Shown: positions 1 through 8,284, counted from the stretch's first letter. The stretch is DNA of 28,485 nt from an uncultured Alphaproteobacteria bacterium (GCA_949298005.1 CASFUN010000064.1:1-28485), one strand, 5' to 3'. The notes: a model not told the origin generated them from the letters alone. Numbers and translations are program-made.

Positions 1-10
1 ACTAATTTAT

Positions 11-1531
11 ATGGTAGCAAAAATTAAAACTTTCGCCTTTTTGGGTACAGATGTAATAGATATTAATGTTGAAGTAAAATTATCATCTGGTATAGTAGCT
101 TTTAATATTGTTGGTTTACCAGACAAAGCTGTTAATGAAGCAAAAGAAAGAATAAGAGCTAGTATAAATTCTATTGGTTTAAGTTTCCCAGCTAAAAGGC
201 TTACAATAAATTTAAGTCCAGCTGATATAAGTAAAGAAGGTAGTTATTTAGATTTACCTATGGCGCTTGGTTTGTTGATTGAAATGAATATAATAAAACA
301 GGAATTTGTTGATAAATATATTGTTATGGGTGAATTATCTCTTGATGGGAACATCAAAGCAATAAATGGTATATTACCTGCTGCTATTGGAGCTGTTAGC
401 AAAAACTTGGTATAATTTGTCCAAAATCTTGCTCTAGAGAGGCTCTTTGGGCTAATGAAAATATTGATATAATTGCTGCAGATACTATTTTAACTTTAGT
501 AAATTACTTAAATGGTCGTTGTGATTTAGAAAGACCGACACTTAACAAAAAAATAGTTGATAAAAATTATCCAGATTTATCTGATATTTATGGTCAGAGG
601 CAAGCAAAAAGGGCATTATAGATAGCTGCTGCTGGTGGACATAATCTATTAATGGTAGGTCCTCCCGGAGCTGGTAAATCAATGTTAGCTCAAAGAATTA
701 CTGGAATTTTACCTGATTTAACTACCAAGGAAATATTAGAAATCAATATAATAAATAGTATAGCTGGTAAAATAGTAAATGGTGAGCTTATGTCTGAAAG
801 GCCATTTTTAGATCCACATTATTCTTGTTCTGTACCATCTATGGTCGGTGGAGGAAGTAAACCTAAGCCAGGACAGATATCTTTGGCTCATAATGGTGTG
901 TTTTTTATGGATGAATTACCAGAGTTTCCAAGACAGGTACTAGATGCTCTTAGACAACCTCTTGAAACCAGTAAAATTTCTATAGCTAGAGCAGCACAAT
1001 ACGTTACATATCCGGCTAAGTTTCAACTTATAGGTGCTATGAACCCATGTAAATGTGGGCATTATAAGGATGATGATAAACAATGTAAGAGAGTTCCATT
1101 ATGTGCAGAAGAATATCAAAATAAAATATCCGATCCTATACTTGATAGGTTTGATATGTTTGTTGATGTACCTAAGGTTGATATTTTTTCTAGTAAAACA
1201 TCTAATATAAAGCCAGAAAGTTCAGCTATAGTTAAGGAAAAGAGTTGCAAAAGCTAGGCTAGTATAAACTAGAAGATATGAGAATTCCGATAATAAACTT
1301 AATGCTTATGCAAGTAATGATGATATCAAGAATTGTATGCAACTTAGCGATGCTTGTCTTGAAATTATGAAGAAAGCTTACTATATATATAATTTTTCTA
1401 TGAGAAGTTATAATAAAATTATAAAAGTTGCTAGAACTATAGCAGATCTTGATTCTAGTTATGAAATTTTGACAAAACATGTATCTGAAGCTTTAATGTT
1501 TAAAAAAACAGAATTTATGAGAAGAAAATAA
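11..1531 (+). pseudogene. comM: Decayed comM (YifB / Mg-chelatase-like AAA+ helicase)
   Basis: Joining the frames rebuilds an almost complete ComM-family protein of about 507 codons, the usual length. ComM is a hexameric AAA+ branch-migration helicase that helps integrate DNA taken up by natural transformation. The N-terminal ChlI-like domain lies at 11-410, Walker A (GPPGAGKSM) near 658, Walker B (FFMDELPEF) near 901, and the C-terminal magnesium-chelatase domain runs to the TAA at 1529-1531. I see four lesions: a 1-base loss near 407-410 (frame 2 to frame 1), a TAG at 619-621 in AKRAL-stop-IAAAGGHN where Glu is usual, a 1-base gain in the A-run near 1238-1241 (back to frame 2), and a TAA at 1265-1267 in ARLV-stop-TRRYE where Gln is usual. 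The sequence between lesions is well conserved, so inactivation is probably recent. Sequencing error could explain one indel but not two indels plus two nonsense codons. Confidence 0.93.
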
Positions 1532-1578
1532 TATTTGCTTATTCCATAATTTCTTTAATTTTTCAAAAAATTACCTTC

Positions 1579-1606
1579 TTGATTATTACCCAATAAAACA
1601 TATTAT
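1579..1606 (+). promoter_or_regulatory. Putative sigma70 promoter of the ferritin operon
   Basis: TTGATT at 1579-1584, a 16-base spacer and TATTAT at 1601-1606 fit a housekeeping promoter, with a start expected near 1613. A 12-base palindrome (ATAATTAATTAT, 1613-1624) sits at the expected start and could be an operator, but it is pure A/T and may be chance. I do not see a convincing Fur or Irr box. An AGGT at 1630-1633 is a reasonable ribosome-binding site for the ferritin ATG at 1640. Confidence 0.45.
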
Positions 1607-1639
1607 TTTTTCATAATTAATTATTATATAGGTAGAATA

Positions 1640-2134
1640 ATGAAAATATCAAAAACTATGGAAAATGCCATAAATAAGCAAATTACAGACGAATTTGAAT
1701 CTGCTTTTTTATATTTATCAATGTCAACTTGGTTTAGTGATAATAATTTACCAGGTTTTGCTAATTGGTGTTATGTTCAGTTTTTAGAGGAACAAGAACA
1801 TGCAATGAAATTGCATAAATATATACTTAATAGACAAGGAAGACCAATTATAGATGCTATTTCAAAACCTAAATCTAGCTGGAAAAATCCAATAGATGTA
1901 TTTAATGATATTTTAAAACAAGAAATTAGAGTTACTTTAAAAATAAGCGATCTTTATAGAAAAGCTAAGGAAGAAGATGATTATACTAGTATGTCATTTC
2001 TAAATTGGTATCTTGACGAACAAGTTGAAGAGGAAGAACAGTCATCCGACATATTAAATAAGTTAAAAATGAATGGTGATTCAAAATCTGGTTTAATGTT
2101 TTTAGATAGCGTATTAGCCAACAGAAAAAAATAA
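1640..2134 (+). CDS. ftnA: Ferritin (FtnA-type, non-haem)
   Basis: A 164-residue four-helix-bundle ferritin that oxidises Fe(II) and stores Fe(III) in a 24-subunit cytoplasmic shell. The ferroxidase ligands are present: E18, E51 and H54 (in LEEQEH), E95 (in LKQEI), and Q128 and E131 (in DEQVEEEE). Length and layout match E. coli FtnA (165 residues). There is no methionine haem ligand pattern of bacterioferritin and no rubrerythrin-type rubredoxin domain. The ATG at 1640 has an AGGT ribosome-binding site. It is followed after 14 bases by the CPVC membrane protein, and then by another unknown gene, suggesting one transcript. It probably buffers iron and limits Fenton chemistry. Confidence 0.95.
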   Translation: MKISKTMENAINKQITDEFESAFLYLSMSTWFSDNNLPGFANWCYVQFLEEQEHAMKLHKYILNRQGRPIIDAISKPKSSWKNPIDVFNDILKQEIRVTLKISDLYRKAKEEDDYTSMSFLNWYLDEQVEEEEQSSDILNKLKMNGDSKSGLMFLDSVLANRKK

Positions 2135-2148
2135 TTTTATAGTTTATT

Positions 2149-2661
2149 ATGTTTTTAAAGTTGTTTAAATACTATTTTTTTAATCTTTTCTTTTTACTAT
2201 TACCAATTAATTTAAGCGCGACGCCTATAGCTTGTCCTGTATGTGCTGTAGCTATTGCTTCTGGACTGGGCTTATCTAGGACGTTGGGTGTTAAAGATGC
2301 TGTTGTTGGAGTTTGGGCTGGTGCATTGTTACTTGCTTTAAGCCATGGCTGTGTAACATTTCTTAAAAGAAAAAATATCAAAAATATTGTGCTTGAAGTA
2401 TTAATATACATTTTTACTTACTTTCTTGTGTTACCTATGTATGTGGGGAAAAAAGCAGCAATAGTTTTTAATTTAGATAAAATTTTTGGCATAGATAAGT
2501 TTTTATTTTCTATAATTATTGGTAGTATAGTTCTTTTTGCTAGTTCGAAATTGTATTTCTATATGAAAGAGAAAAATGGTAAACCACATTTTCCGTATGA
2601 AAAAGTTGTTTTACCTGTAACAAGTTTATTAGTTGTAAGTATTTTATTTAACTTTGTTTAG
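2149..2661 (+). CDS. Uncharacterised membrane protein with CPVC motif
   Basis: A 170-residue membrane protein. Residues 8-24 form a signal-peptide-like hydrophobic stretch, followed at once by C29-P-V-C32 and then a helix with the pattern SGLGLSRTLGVKDAVVGVWAG. Further hydrophobic segments lie at about 52-65, 78-96, 117-135 and 152-169, so roughly four or five membrane spans. The tail includes KNGKPHFPYEKV. A CPxC pair at the membrane surface could be a redox-active disulfide or a metal site; that is inference. From memory, similar CPxC/GLSR-LG proteins occur as hypotheticals in other bacteria, including candidate-phyla genomes, but I cannot verify this. Spacing of 14 bases on both sides ties it to ferritin upstream and the Cys-Cys-tail gene downstream. 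Function unknown. Confidence 0.8.
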   Translation: MFLKLFKYYFFNLFFLLLPINLSATPIACPVCAVAIASGLGLSRTLGVKDAVVGVWAGALLLALSHGCVTFLKRKNIKNIVLEVLIYIFTYFLVLPMYVGKKAAIVFNLDKIFGIDKFLFSIIIGSIVLFASSKLYFYMKEKNGKPHFPYEKVVLPVTSLLVVSILFNFV

Positions 2662-2675
2662 TAGGTGTATTATTT

Positions 2676-3278
2676 ATGAAAATAATAGATAATTTGAATG
2701 ATTTTATCCAAAAAATTGATAATGCTAAGAAAGTAAATCCATTAGATTTATCAAGTGATCAAGATCTAACTATAGCTATAATGAATTTAATAAGTATAGA
2801 AGAACATTTATTTTTTAGTGGCGCAAAAACTAAGGACAGTTCTTTTTATGACTTAATTGAAAATATAAGGGAATATAGAAAAGAGCTACTTGGTAAGATA
2901 ATTAAGTCATATAAAGGTGAAGTTTGGTGTATATCTAAACACCTTTTAGCAAGTTGTATGCGTCTATCGGAAGTTGCCACAAAAGCTTTGTATTCTGGCA
3001 AAAAAGATGAAGCATATGATTTATTTGATAAAGCTTATAATTTGTATTGTCTGTTTTGGGGTTTGAATCTTAATGTTTTAGATACAAACGAAACTAAAAG
3101 ACTTATAAAAGGGTTGGATGAAAAAACTGTTGATAATATAGAAAATGAACAGAAAAATGATAATAAAGAAAATAGTAATATCGATATTGAGACAAAACAA
3201 GAAAAAGATGAAAAGAAAAGTTTTGTTAAATCTATAAAAGATTTTGTGACTAAAACTGTAGATTGTTGTAAAGAATAA
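2676..3278 (+). CDS. Uncharacterised helical protein with Cys-Cys tail
   Basis: A 200-residue protein predicted soluble, with no signal peptide. Residues 1-135 look all-helical and contain two notable patches: SDQDLTIAIMNLISIEEHLFF (split here by position: 27-47, with E42, E43, H44) and KGEVWCISKHLL (80-91, with C85 and H89). Residues 136-185 are a charged, low-complexity Asn/Glu/Lys linker. The end is an amphipathic segment finishing in Cys197-Cys198-Lys-Glu. The E-E-H and C-x3-H patches could hold a metal, but no known fold is recognised. It is 14 bases downstream of the CPVC membrane protein and is the last gene of the ferritin cluster. From memory, proteins with the EVWCISKHLL patch occur as hypotheticals elsewhere; unverified. 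Function unknown. Confidence 0.8.
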   Translation: MKIIDNLNDFIQKIDNAKKVNPLDLSSDQDLTIAIMNLISIEEHLFFSGAKTKDSSFYDLIENIREYRKELLGKIIKSYKGEVWCISKHLLASCMRLSEVATKALYSGKKDEAYDLFDKAYNLYCLFWGLNLNVLDTNETKRLIKGLDEKTVDNIENEQKNDNKENSNIDIETKQEKDEKKSFVKSIKDFVTKTVDCCKE

Positions 3279-3291
3279 CCAGGATAATAGA

Positions 3292-3319
3292 TTGATTTTT
3301 ACTAAAATTTAAATAAACT
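3292..3319 (+). promoter_or_regulatory. Possible promoter for the M23/bactofilin/cysS genes
   Basis: TTGATT at 3292-3297, a 16-base spacer and TAAACT (4 of 6 matches) at 3314-3319 lie 30 bases before the GTG at 3350. The position suits the first gene of a run that continues to 6413, but the surrounding sequence is A/T-rich and such matches are common. Confidence 0.28.
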
Positions 3320-3349
3320 TAATACAGTTAAAACAAAATTACTTAATAA

Positions 3350-4351
3350 GTGGCTCGCAGTAGAATCGGTAAGCCTAATAAAAAAATTATTATAATATCC
3401 GGCAAAAAAATAAAAACAAAAGAGATTGGTTTATGGAATAAATTTTTTAATATAGCAATATATTGTTGGGTGTTGGTGACTAGTATCTTCTTTTTTGTTA
3501 ATATTGGTAACGAGAATAAACGACTTGTAGAAGTTAGAAACTTAAAATTGACAAATAATGAATTAAGTAGAGAAATCAAAGCATTAGATATAGCAATAGA
3601 GAATTTTAGTAAGTATTTTGATGCTATAAATAACTATGATAAATTTGATAAATTCGATTTAAATAAAGAAAGAATGGTTTCGTATTCCACAAAGAATAAT
3701 AAAGTGCTGAGTACAGCAGAGTATAAAAATATATTACCAGTTCTTGAAAGAATAGATAATAATATGTCTTCCATAAAAGTTTCAGTTGAATCAAGAATAA
3801 GTGGACTGAAAGACACATTTAGTAAAGTTGCTCTAGCAGATAAAGTAGATAAACTTTATGAAAGTAGTTCAAAAAATATTAAAGGCGCAGATATAAATAA
3901 TAATTTAAGTTATTTGGCATATTTAGAAGCTTTTATGAATTCAATTCCGGTTTCTAAACCTATGAAAAACTATTATCTATCAAGTAAATATGGAGATAGA
4001 ATTGACCCGTTTTTAAAAACAAAAAAATTACATAAAGGTTTAGATTTTGCTGGACCATATAATTCAAGTGTACTAGCAACCGCAGATGGAATAGTTAAGC
4101 TTGTTACTATGAAACAGGGTTTTGGTAATGTAATAGTTATAGATCACGGAAATGGTATAGAAACTGTTTATGCACATTTGAGAAAACCTTTAGTAAAACA
4201 AGGGGACAATATTAAAAGGGGTACTGTTATAGCAGTACAAGGTAGTTCTGGTCGTGCTACAGGCGATCACTTGCATTATGAAGTTAAAGTTAATAAGGTT
4301 AATTATGATCCTGGCAGATTTTTAGATGTCGGAAAAAGAATGGGATTTTAG
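3350..4351 (+). CDS. M23 (LytM-type) peptidoglycan endopeptidase, membrane anchored
   Basis: A 333-residue protein starting with GTG. One membrane span lies at about 31-52, a helical, probably coiled-coil region at about 54-190, and the LytM/M23 domain at about 205-325. The zinc and catalytic residues are all present: H228 and D232 (HKGLDFAG), H276 (YAHL), and H307 and H309 (DHLHYEV). Family members cleave peptide cross-links in peptidoglycan in the periplasm; with all metal ligands intact this one is probably active rather than an EnvC/NlpD-like activator. The next gene, 19 bases on, is a bactofilin, a partnership known for cell-shape control (for example CcmA with Csd endopeptidases in Helicobacter). 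The short basic N-terminus would be cytoplasmic and could meet the bactofilin. Confidence 0.9.
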   Translation: MARSRIGKPNKKIIIISGKKIKTKEIGLWNKFFNIAIYCWVLVTSIFFFVNIGNENKRLVEVRNLKLTNNELSREIKALDIAIENFSKYFDAINNYDKFDKFDLNKERMVSYSTKNNKVLSTAEYKNILPVLERIDNNMSSIKVSVESRISGLKDTFSKVALADKVDKLYESSSKNIKGADINNNLSYLAYLEAFMNSIPVSKPMKNYYLSSKYGDRIDPFLKTKKLHKGLDFAGPYNSSVLATADGIVKLVTMKQGFGNVIVIDHGNGIETVYAHLRKPLVKQGDNIKRGTVIAVQGSSGRATGDHLHYEVKVNKVNYDPGRFLDVGKRMGF

Positions 4352-4370
4352 TAATTTTGGGTAAATTTAT

Positions 4371-4745
4371 ATGTCGTTAATCAAAAGTTCAAGTAAGGAT
4401 AGCAACCCATCATTAATAGCTTGTAGTGTTATTATTGTTGGGGATATAAAAAATGGGGATAATATTGAAATAGAGGGTTCAATAGATGGTAATATTTTTG
4501 CAAATATAGTTACAATTAGAGAAAGTGGTAAGATAAAAGGTAATGTTAAGTGCTCCGTTTTTAACATAAAAGGCAATTTTGATGGTAATGCCTTCTGTGA
4601 AAAAATAAATATATCTGATACTGCGGTTGTAAACGGAATGCTTGAATACAAGTTTTTGGCTGTTGATTATGGTGCTAATATAAATTGTGAATTAAAAAGA
4701 ATAGTTGATGAAAAAAATATTCAAAAACAGCCTTTAGTTAAATAA
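4371..4745 (+). CDS. Bactofilin (polymerising cytoskeletal protein)
   Basis: A 124-residue bactofilin: a short disordered N-terminus, then a right-handed beta-helix core (about residues 17-105) with the repeating glycine/hydrophobic pattern seen in GDIKNGDNIEIEGSIDGNI and GKIKGNV, then a short charged tail. Bactofilins form nucleotide-free filaments, often at the inner membrane, and help place peptidoglycan enzymes. The M23 peptidase directly upstream supports that role here. cysS begins only 5 bases after its stop, so the genes are very likely co-transcribed. Confidence 0.9.
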   Translation: MSLIKSSSKDSNPSLIACSVIIVGDIKNGDNIEIEGSIDGNIFANIVTIRESGKIKGNVKCSVFNIKGNFDGNAFCEKINISDTAVVNGMLEYKFLAVDYGANINCELKRIVDEKNIQKQPLVK

Positions 4746-4750
4746 TTTGA

Positions 4751-6094
4751 ATGAAAAGTCTTAAAATTTTTAATACGTTAACTGGTAAAGTTGAAGATTT
4801 TCAACCGATAGATTCAAGCTGTGTAAAACTATATGCTTGTGGTTTAACAGTATACGATTATGCACATATCGGCCATGCTAGAACAGCTATATTTGTTGAT
4901 ATTTTAGTTAGATTGTTAAGAGTGTTATATAATAAAGTTATCTACGTAAGAAATATAACGGATGTTGATGACAAAATAAATAAAAGAGCAAAAGAAAACA
5001 ATATAAGTATTTATAATTTGACTAGTGAAATTGTAAAGTCATGTAATGATAGTATGTTTTATATAAACAATAAAACACCAGACTATGAACCGAAAGTAAC
5101 AGAGAATACTGAAGATATTATAAAGTTTATACAGAGAATAATAGACAATGGTCATGCATATGTAGCGGATAAACATGTTTTTTTTGATGTTAGTAGTTAT
5201 AAAGATTATGGCAGGTTATCTCATACTAATACGAACAATTTGTTGAATGGAGTTCGTATTGATAATAATGATAATAAAAAAAATCCACTAGATTTTGTAC
5301 TTTGGAAACCGAGTTTAGATATTGACGATGAATCTAGTAAGTTTAATAGTCCTTGGGGTATAGGAAGGCCTGGTTGGCATATAGAATGCTCAGCTATGAG
5401 TTATAAATATCTAGGTGAGAATTTTGACATACATTGTGGTGGTATGGATTTGAAGTTTCCACATCATGAAAATGAAATTGCACAGAGTCGTTGTGCTTTT
5501 AATGAAAGTGATTTTGCTAAATACTGGTTTCATGTTGGTTTTTTAATGGTTAATGGCGAAAAAATGTCTAAGTCATTAGGTAATTTTGTATTGATAAATT
5601 CCCTACAAGAAAAAAATTTACCCGGTGTAGTACTAAGATTTGCAATGTTAAAAAATCATTATAGAAAGCCGTTGGATTTTAGTGATAAGTTAATATTAGA
5701 AGCTAAAAGTAATTTAGAAGCCTTACATAAAAATATATTGGATGAAGACAATAATTCTAATATTCCGGAAGAGTTGATAGATATTATGTGTGATGATTTG
5801 AATACACCAAGGATTATAACTTTACTAAACAATTTTAACAAAAATCATGAGTATAAAAAATTAAAAAATTCATTAATATTTCTTGGTTTGTTTGATAAAA
5901 ATATTTTTTACAAAAAAAGTAATAACAAAATATTAATTGATGAAGATAAAATAAATAACTTAATAATGACTAGAACTGAGGCTAAAAGAAATAAAGATTG
6001 GAATACATCTGATAAGATTAGAGATGACTTAAAAAGTATTGGAATAGCTTTGATAGATACTAAAGATGGTACAACTTGGAAATTAATTGAATAA
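4751..6094 (+). CDS. cysS: Cysteinyl-tRNA synthetase
   Basis: A 447-residue class I synthetase that charges tRNA-Cys in the cytoplasm. The HIGH motif is at 39-42 (YDYAHIGHAR) and KMSKS at 271-275. The zinc site that recognises cysteine is formed by C30 (YACGLTVYD), the Cys of WHIECSAMS, and the His/Glu of FPHHENEIAQS. The N-terminus and the C-terminal EAKRNKDWNTSDKIRDDL segment are typical, and the length is near normal (about 460). The common CGPTVYD reads CGLTVYD here. It lies 5 bases after the bactofilin and 16 bases before the RNHCP-type gene. Confidence 0.97.
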   Translation: MKSLKIFNTLTGKVEDFQPIDSSCVKLYACGLTVYDYAHIGHARTAIFVDILVRLLRVLYNKVIYVRNITDVDDKINKRAKENNISIYNLTSEIVKSCNDSMFYINNKTPDYEPKVTENTEDIIKFIQRIIDNGHAYVADKHVFFDVSSYKDYGRLSHTNTNNLLNGVRIDNNDNKKNPLDFVLWKPSLDIDDESSKFNSPWGIGRPGWHIECSAMSYKYLGENFDIHCGGMDLKFPHHENEIAQSRCAFNESDFAKYWFHVGFLMVNGEKMSKSLGNFVLINSLQEKNLPGVVLRFAMLKNHYRKPLDFSDKLILEAKSNLEALHKNILDEDNNSNIPEELIDIMCDDLNTPRIITLLNNFNKNHEYKKLKNSLIFLGLFDKNIFYKKSNNKILIDEDKINNLIMTRTEAKRNKDWNTSDKIRDDLKSIGIALIDTKDGTTWKLIE

Positions 6095-6110
6095 AAATTA
6101 TCAATAAGTT

Positions 6111-6413
6111 ATGAAAAAATTTACTAAAAGAAAAGAAGACTTTTTATGTGAAAATTGCGGTACATTTGTTGTTGGTAACGGTTTTACAAATCATTGTCCT
6201 AATTGCTTTTTTTCCAAACATGTTGATATAAATCCAGGTGATAGACTATGTAACTGTTGTGGTCTTATGGAACCTGTTGAAATATCTCAAAAAGATGGTG
6301 TTTTTGTAATATTACATAAATGCGTAAAGTGTGATTTTAAGAGAAAAAATAAAATTTCTGATAACGATGATATTAAAAAATTAGCCAATTTATTATCAAA
6401 AACTCAATATTAA
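6111..6413 (+). CDS. RNHCP-type zinc-ribbon protein
   Basis: A 100-residue protein with four short Cys pairs: C13-x2-C16 (CENCG), the Cys pair of NHCPNC, CNCC in GDRLCNCCGLMEP, and HKCVKCDF. The TNHCP segment and overall layout match the RNHCP domain family, named for that motif. The pairs could bind one or two structural zinc ions and suggest nucleic-acid binding, but the family's role is not established. Many bacteria carry it as a small stand-alone gene. Here it is the last gene of the M23-bactofilin-cysS run and converges on the NUDIX gene. Confidence 0.82.
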   Translation: MKKFTKRKEDFLCENCGTFVVGNGFTNHCPNCFFSKHVDINPGDRLCNCCGLMEPVEISQKDGVFVILHKCVKCDFKRKNKISDNDDIKKLANLLSKTQY

Positions 6414-6435
6414 TTTTTTGATTTGTTTTATTATT

Positions 6436-6876
6436 TTAAAAATTATCGTAAGTTTTACCAATTAAAACGTTATTAATAGCTTTAGTTACATAATCTATTT
6501 TATTAATTGGCATGTCGTTGATGTTAAAAAATCTGAGATCACTACATTTTTCTGGTTCATTATTTTTAATCTCGCCTTTATAATCATTTATTATAAAGAA
6601 GAAATCTAAGTAATCATCACGACCTTCTTTACCGAGGCGACACATTACAGTGGCTAAATTTAAAGATTCTACAATTATATTAGCTTCTTCATTAAGTTCT
6701 CTTTTCATTGCTTCGTCAATTGTTTCTTTGGCTTCAACATGGCCGGCCACTAAACTATACCAATTATCCATGAAACCTGAATTATTTCTTAATGATAATA
6801 ATATTTTATTATCTTTAATTATTACGGCATAAACAGCTGTTACAATTTTATGTCTTTCTTTCTTAATTATGTTCAT
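6436..6876 (-). CDS. NUDIX hydrolase
   Basis: A 146-residue single-domain NUDIX protein. The NUDIX box runs from G45 to I67 and keeps the metal-binding core R59-E60 and E63-E64 in RELNEE; the usual Gly three residues from its end is Asn (EANI). Family members hydrolyse nucleoside diphosphates linked to another group, in the manner of MutT-type house-cleaning enzymes. The substrate cannot be read from the sequence. It starts 9 bases after mraY on the same strand, so it probably belongs to the rpmJ-mraY transcript. Confidence 0.9.
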   Translation of the reverse strand: MNIIKKERHKIVTAVYAVIIKDNKILLSLRNNSGFMDNWYSLVAGHVEAKETIDEAMKRELNEEANIIVESLNLATVMCRLGKEGRDDYLDFFFIINDYKGEIKNNEPEKCSDLRFFNINDMPINKIDYVTKAINNVLIGKTYDNF

Positions 6877-6885
6877 AAATAAAGC

Positions 6886-7920
6886 CTACAAAAAAAATAA
6901 AATTAGTCCAACTAAACAACAAAATAAATTAAAAACCCACAGTGTTTTTGTAACTCTAGATTCAGGCCAACCACTTTTTTCTAAATGATGATGAAATGGA
7001 GCTATTTTGAATAGCCTTTTTCCTTTAGTGAACTTGAAATAAGTAACTTGCAATATAGTTGAAAATATCTCTACAATGAACAGAAGTGTCATAATAGCAT
7101 AAATTATCTCTATTTTAAGCAGAATAGATATATAACATAAAATGGCGCCTATCATAAGGCTACCAACATCACCCATAAATATTTTTGCAGGATGCTTATT
7201 ATAAAACATAAATGCTGAAAAAGCTCCAATTATAGAAAATAATACTTTAGTTAGATCTCTTAGCATGTAATAATTTATATCAATATTTGTATATTTTATA
7301 CCATTAAAAAAAGATAAAATTATTAATAACGTCGATGCAGTTATTAATATAACTGGTACTGATAATAGACCATCTAAACCATCTGTTATATTAGAGGCAT
7401 TAGAGGAACCACATATTATGAGGGTATATACTATCGGTGTTAAATAAAGAAATGGTATACTTATATTTAATATTGGTATTTTTATACCAAAATTAATGTA
7501 ATCTTGATTTGAATAGCATAAATATAACATACAGAATAATATTATAGTTAATTGTAGAAATAATTTTTTGCTCCCTTGAAAGCCGTTTGTATTATTGTAA
7601 AATACTTTTACTATATCATCAAGAAGGCCAATAAAAGAAAAAGATACTAATAATATTAGTAATATAACATTATAGTACTGTTTTATGTCACAAAATAAAA
7701 CTATGGGAATAACAATTGATAAAGAAATTGCTAAACCGCCCATTGTTGGTGTTTTTGCTTTAACTTTATGTGTCTCTGGCCCCTCTATTCTTATTGGTTG
7801 AAATTTTTTATTCTTTTTTAGAAAAATTATAACGAATTTTACTAATGTTAAGCACAAAAAAAATGATGTACATAATGAATACATACACTCTTTAAATAAT
7901 ATAGAAGATGTATCAAACAT
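6886..7920 (-). CDS. mraY: Phospho-MurNAc-pentapeptide translocase (lipid I synthase)
   Basis: A 344-residue polytopic inner-membrane enzyme that moves phospho-MurNAc-pentapeptide from UDP onto undecaprenyl phosphate, the first membrane step of peptidoglycan synthesis. Diagnostic segments are KTPTMGGLAI near 53, LLDDIVKV near 100, NASNITDGLDGL in the middle, FMGDVGSLMIGA, and the HHH loop in FHHHLEKSGWPE. About ten membrane spans are visible. The gene sits apart from the usual murF-mraY-murD-ftsW order and instead overlaps the end of rpmJ (TAATG). An intact copy argues that the cell makes lipid-linked peptidoglycan precursors. Confidence 0.96.
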   Translation of the reverse strand: MFDTSSILFKECMYSLCTSFFLCLTLVKFVIIFLKKNKKFQPIRIEGPETHKVKAKTPTMGGLAISLSIVIPIVLFCDIKQYYNVILLILLVSFSFIGLLDDIVKVFYNNTNGFQGSKKLFLQLTIILFCMLYLCYSNQDYINFGIKIPILNISIPFLYLTPIVYTLIICGSSNASNITDGLDGLLSVPVILITASTLLIILSFFNGIKYTNIDINYYMLRDLTKVLFSIIGAFSAFMFYNKHPAKIFMGDVGSLMIGAILCYISILLKIEIIYAIMTLLFIVEIFSTILQVTYFKFTKGKRLFKIAPFHHHLEKSGWPESRVTKTLWVFNLFCCLVGLILFFL

Positions 7921-8072
7921 TATCCTTGAGATACTTTAAATCTTGGATTTTTTTTGTTTATAACAACGGTTACTGCTTTTTGTGAACCATCTTTTCTTGT
8001 TTTTTTTCTTTTAACTACTTTGCAATTTTTGTCTCTGTTCTTACAAGTTTTTATCGAAGAAGCTAATCTCAT
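7920..8072 (-). CDS. rpmJ: Ribosomal protein bL36 with an internal insertion
   Basis: Fifty codons from an ATG at 8070-8072 on the minus strand. The first 20 residues and the end (INKKNPRFKVSQG) match the alphaproteobacterial Cys-poor bL36, which is normally 41 residues. About nine extra residues (TRKDGSQKA) lie after the VVKRKK segment. bL36 is a small basic protein of the large ribosomal subunit. The stop TAA overlaps the mraY ATG (TAATG), which favours translational coupling. The identification rests mainly on both ends matching the family; the gene is too short to be called by length alone. Confidence 0.88.
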   Translation of the reverse strand: MRLASSIKTCKNRDKNCKVVKRKKTRKDGSQKAVTVVINKKNPRFKVSQG

Positions 8073-8104
8073 TTAATTTTAAAAAATTTAACAACTGATT
8101 AATT

Positions 8105-8131
8105 ATTATAATAAACTGATAATTTTGTCAA
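8105..8131 (-). promoter_or_regulatory. Putative promoter of rpmJ-mraY-NUDIX
   Basis: Read on the minus strand, a perfect TTGACA (8131-8126), a 15-base spacer and a perfect TATAAT (8110-8105) lie about 33 bases before the rpmJ ATG. The spacer is two bases shorter than ideal. No clear Shine-Dalgarno sequence precedes rpmJ. Confidence 0.5.
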
Positions 8132-8284
8132 TGTTATGGTTGTTGATTGTTAAGTTGTATTTTTAATAATTATTGAATTATACATAAAGATGATAATACA
8201 AATTGTACTACTATAATAAACAATATGATATAATTTGTTTTTTAGAAAAAGATGTTTATTATTTTCTTAAAATAGTGCTAGTTT

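Noticed and set aside
1259..1480. A 73-codon open frame on the minus strand
   Set aside because: It lies antisense to the comM remnant, whose plus-strand reading is clearly homologous. It has no family features.
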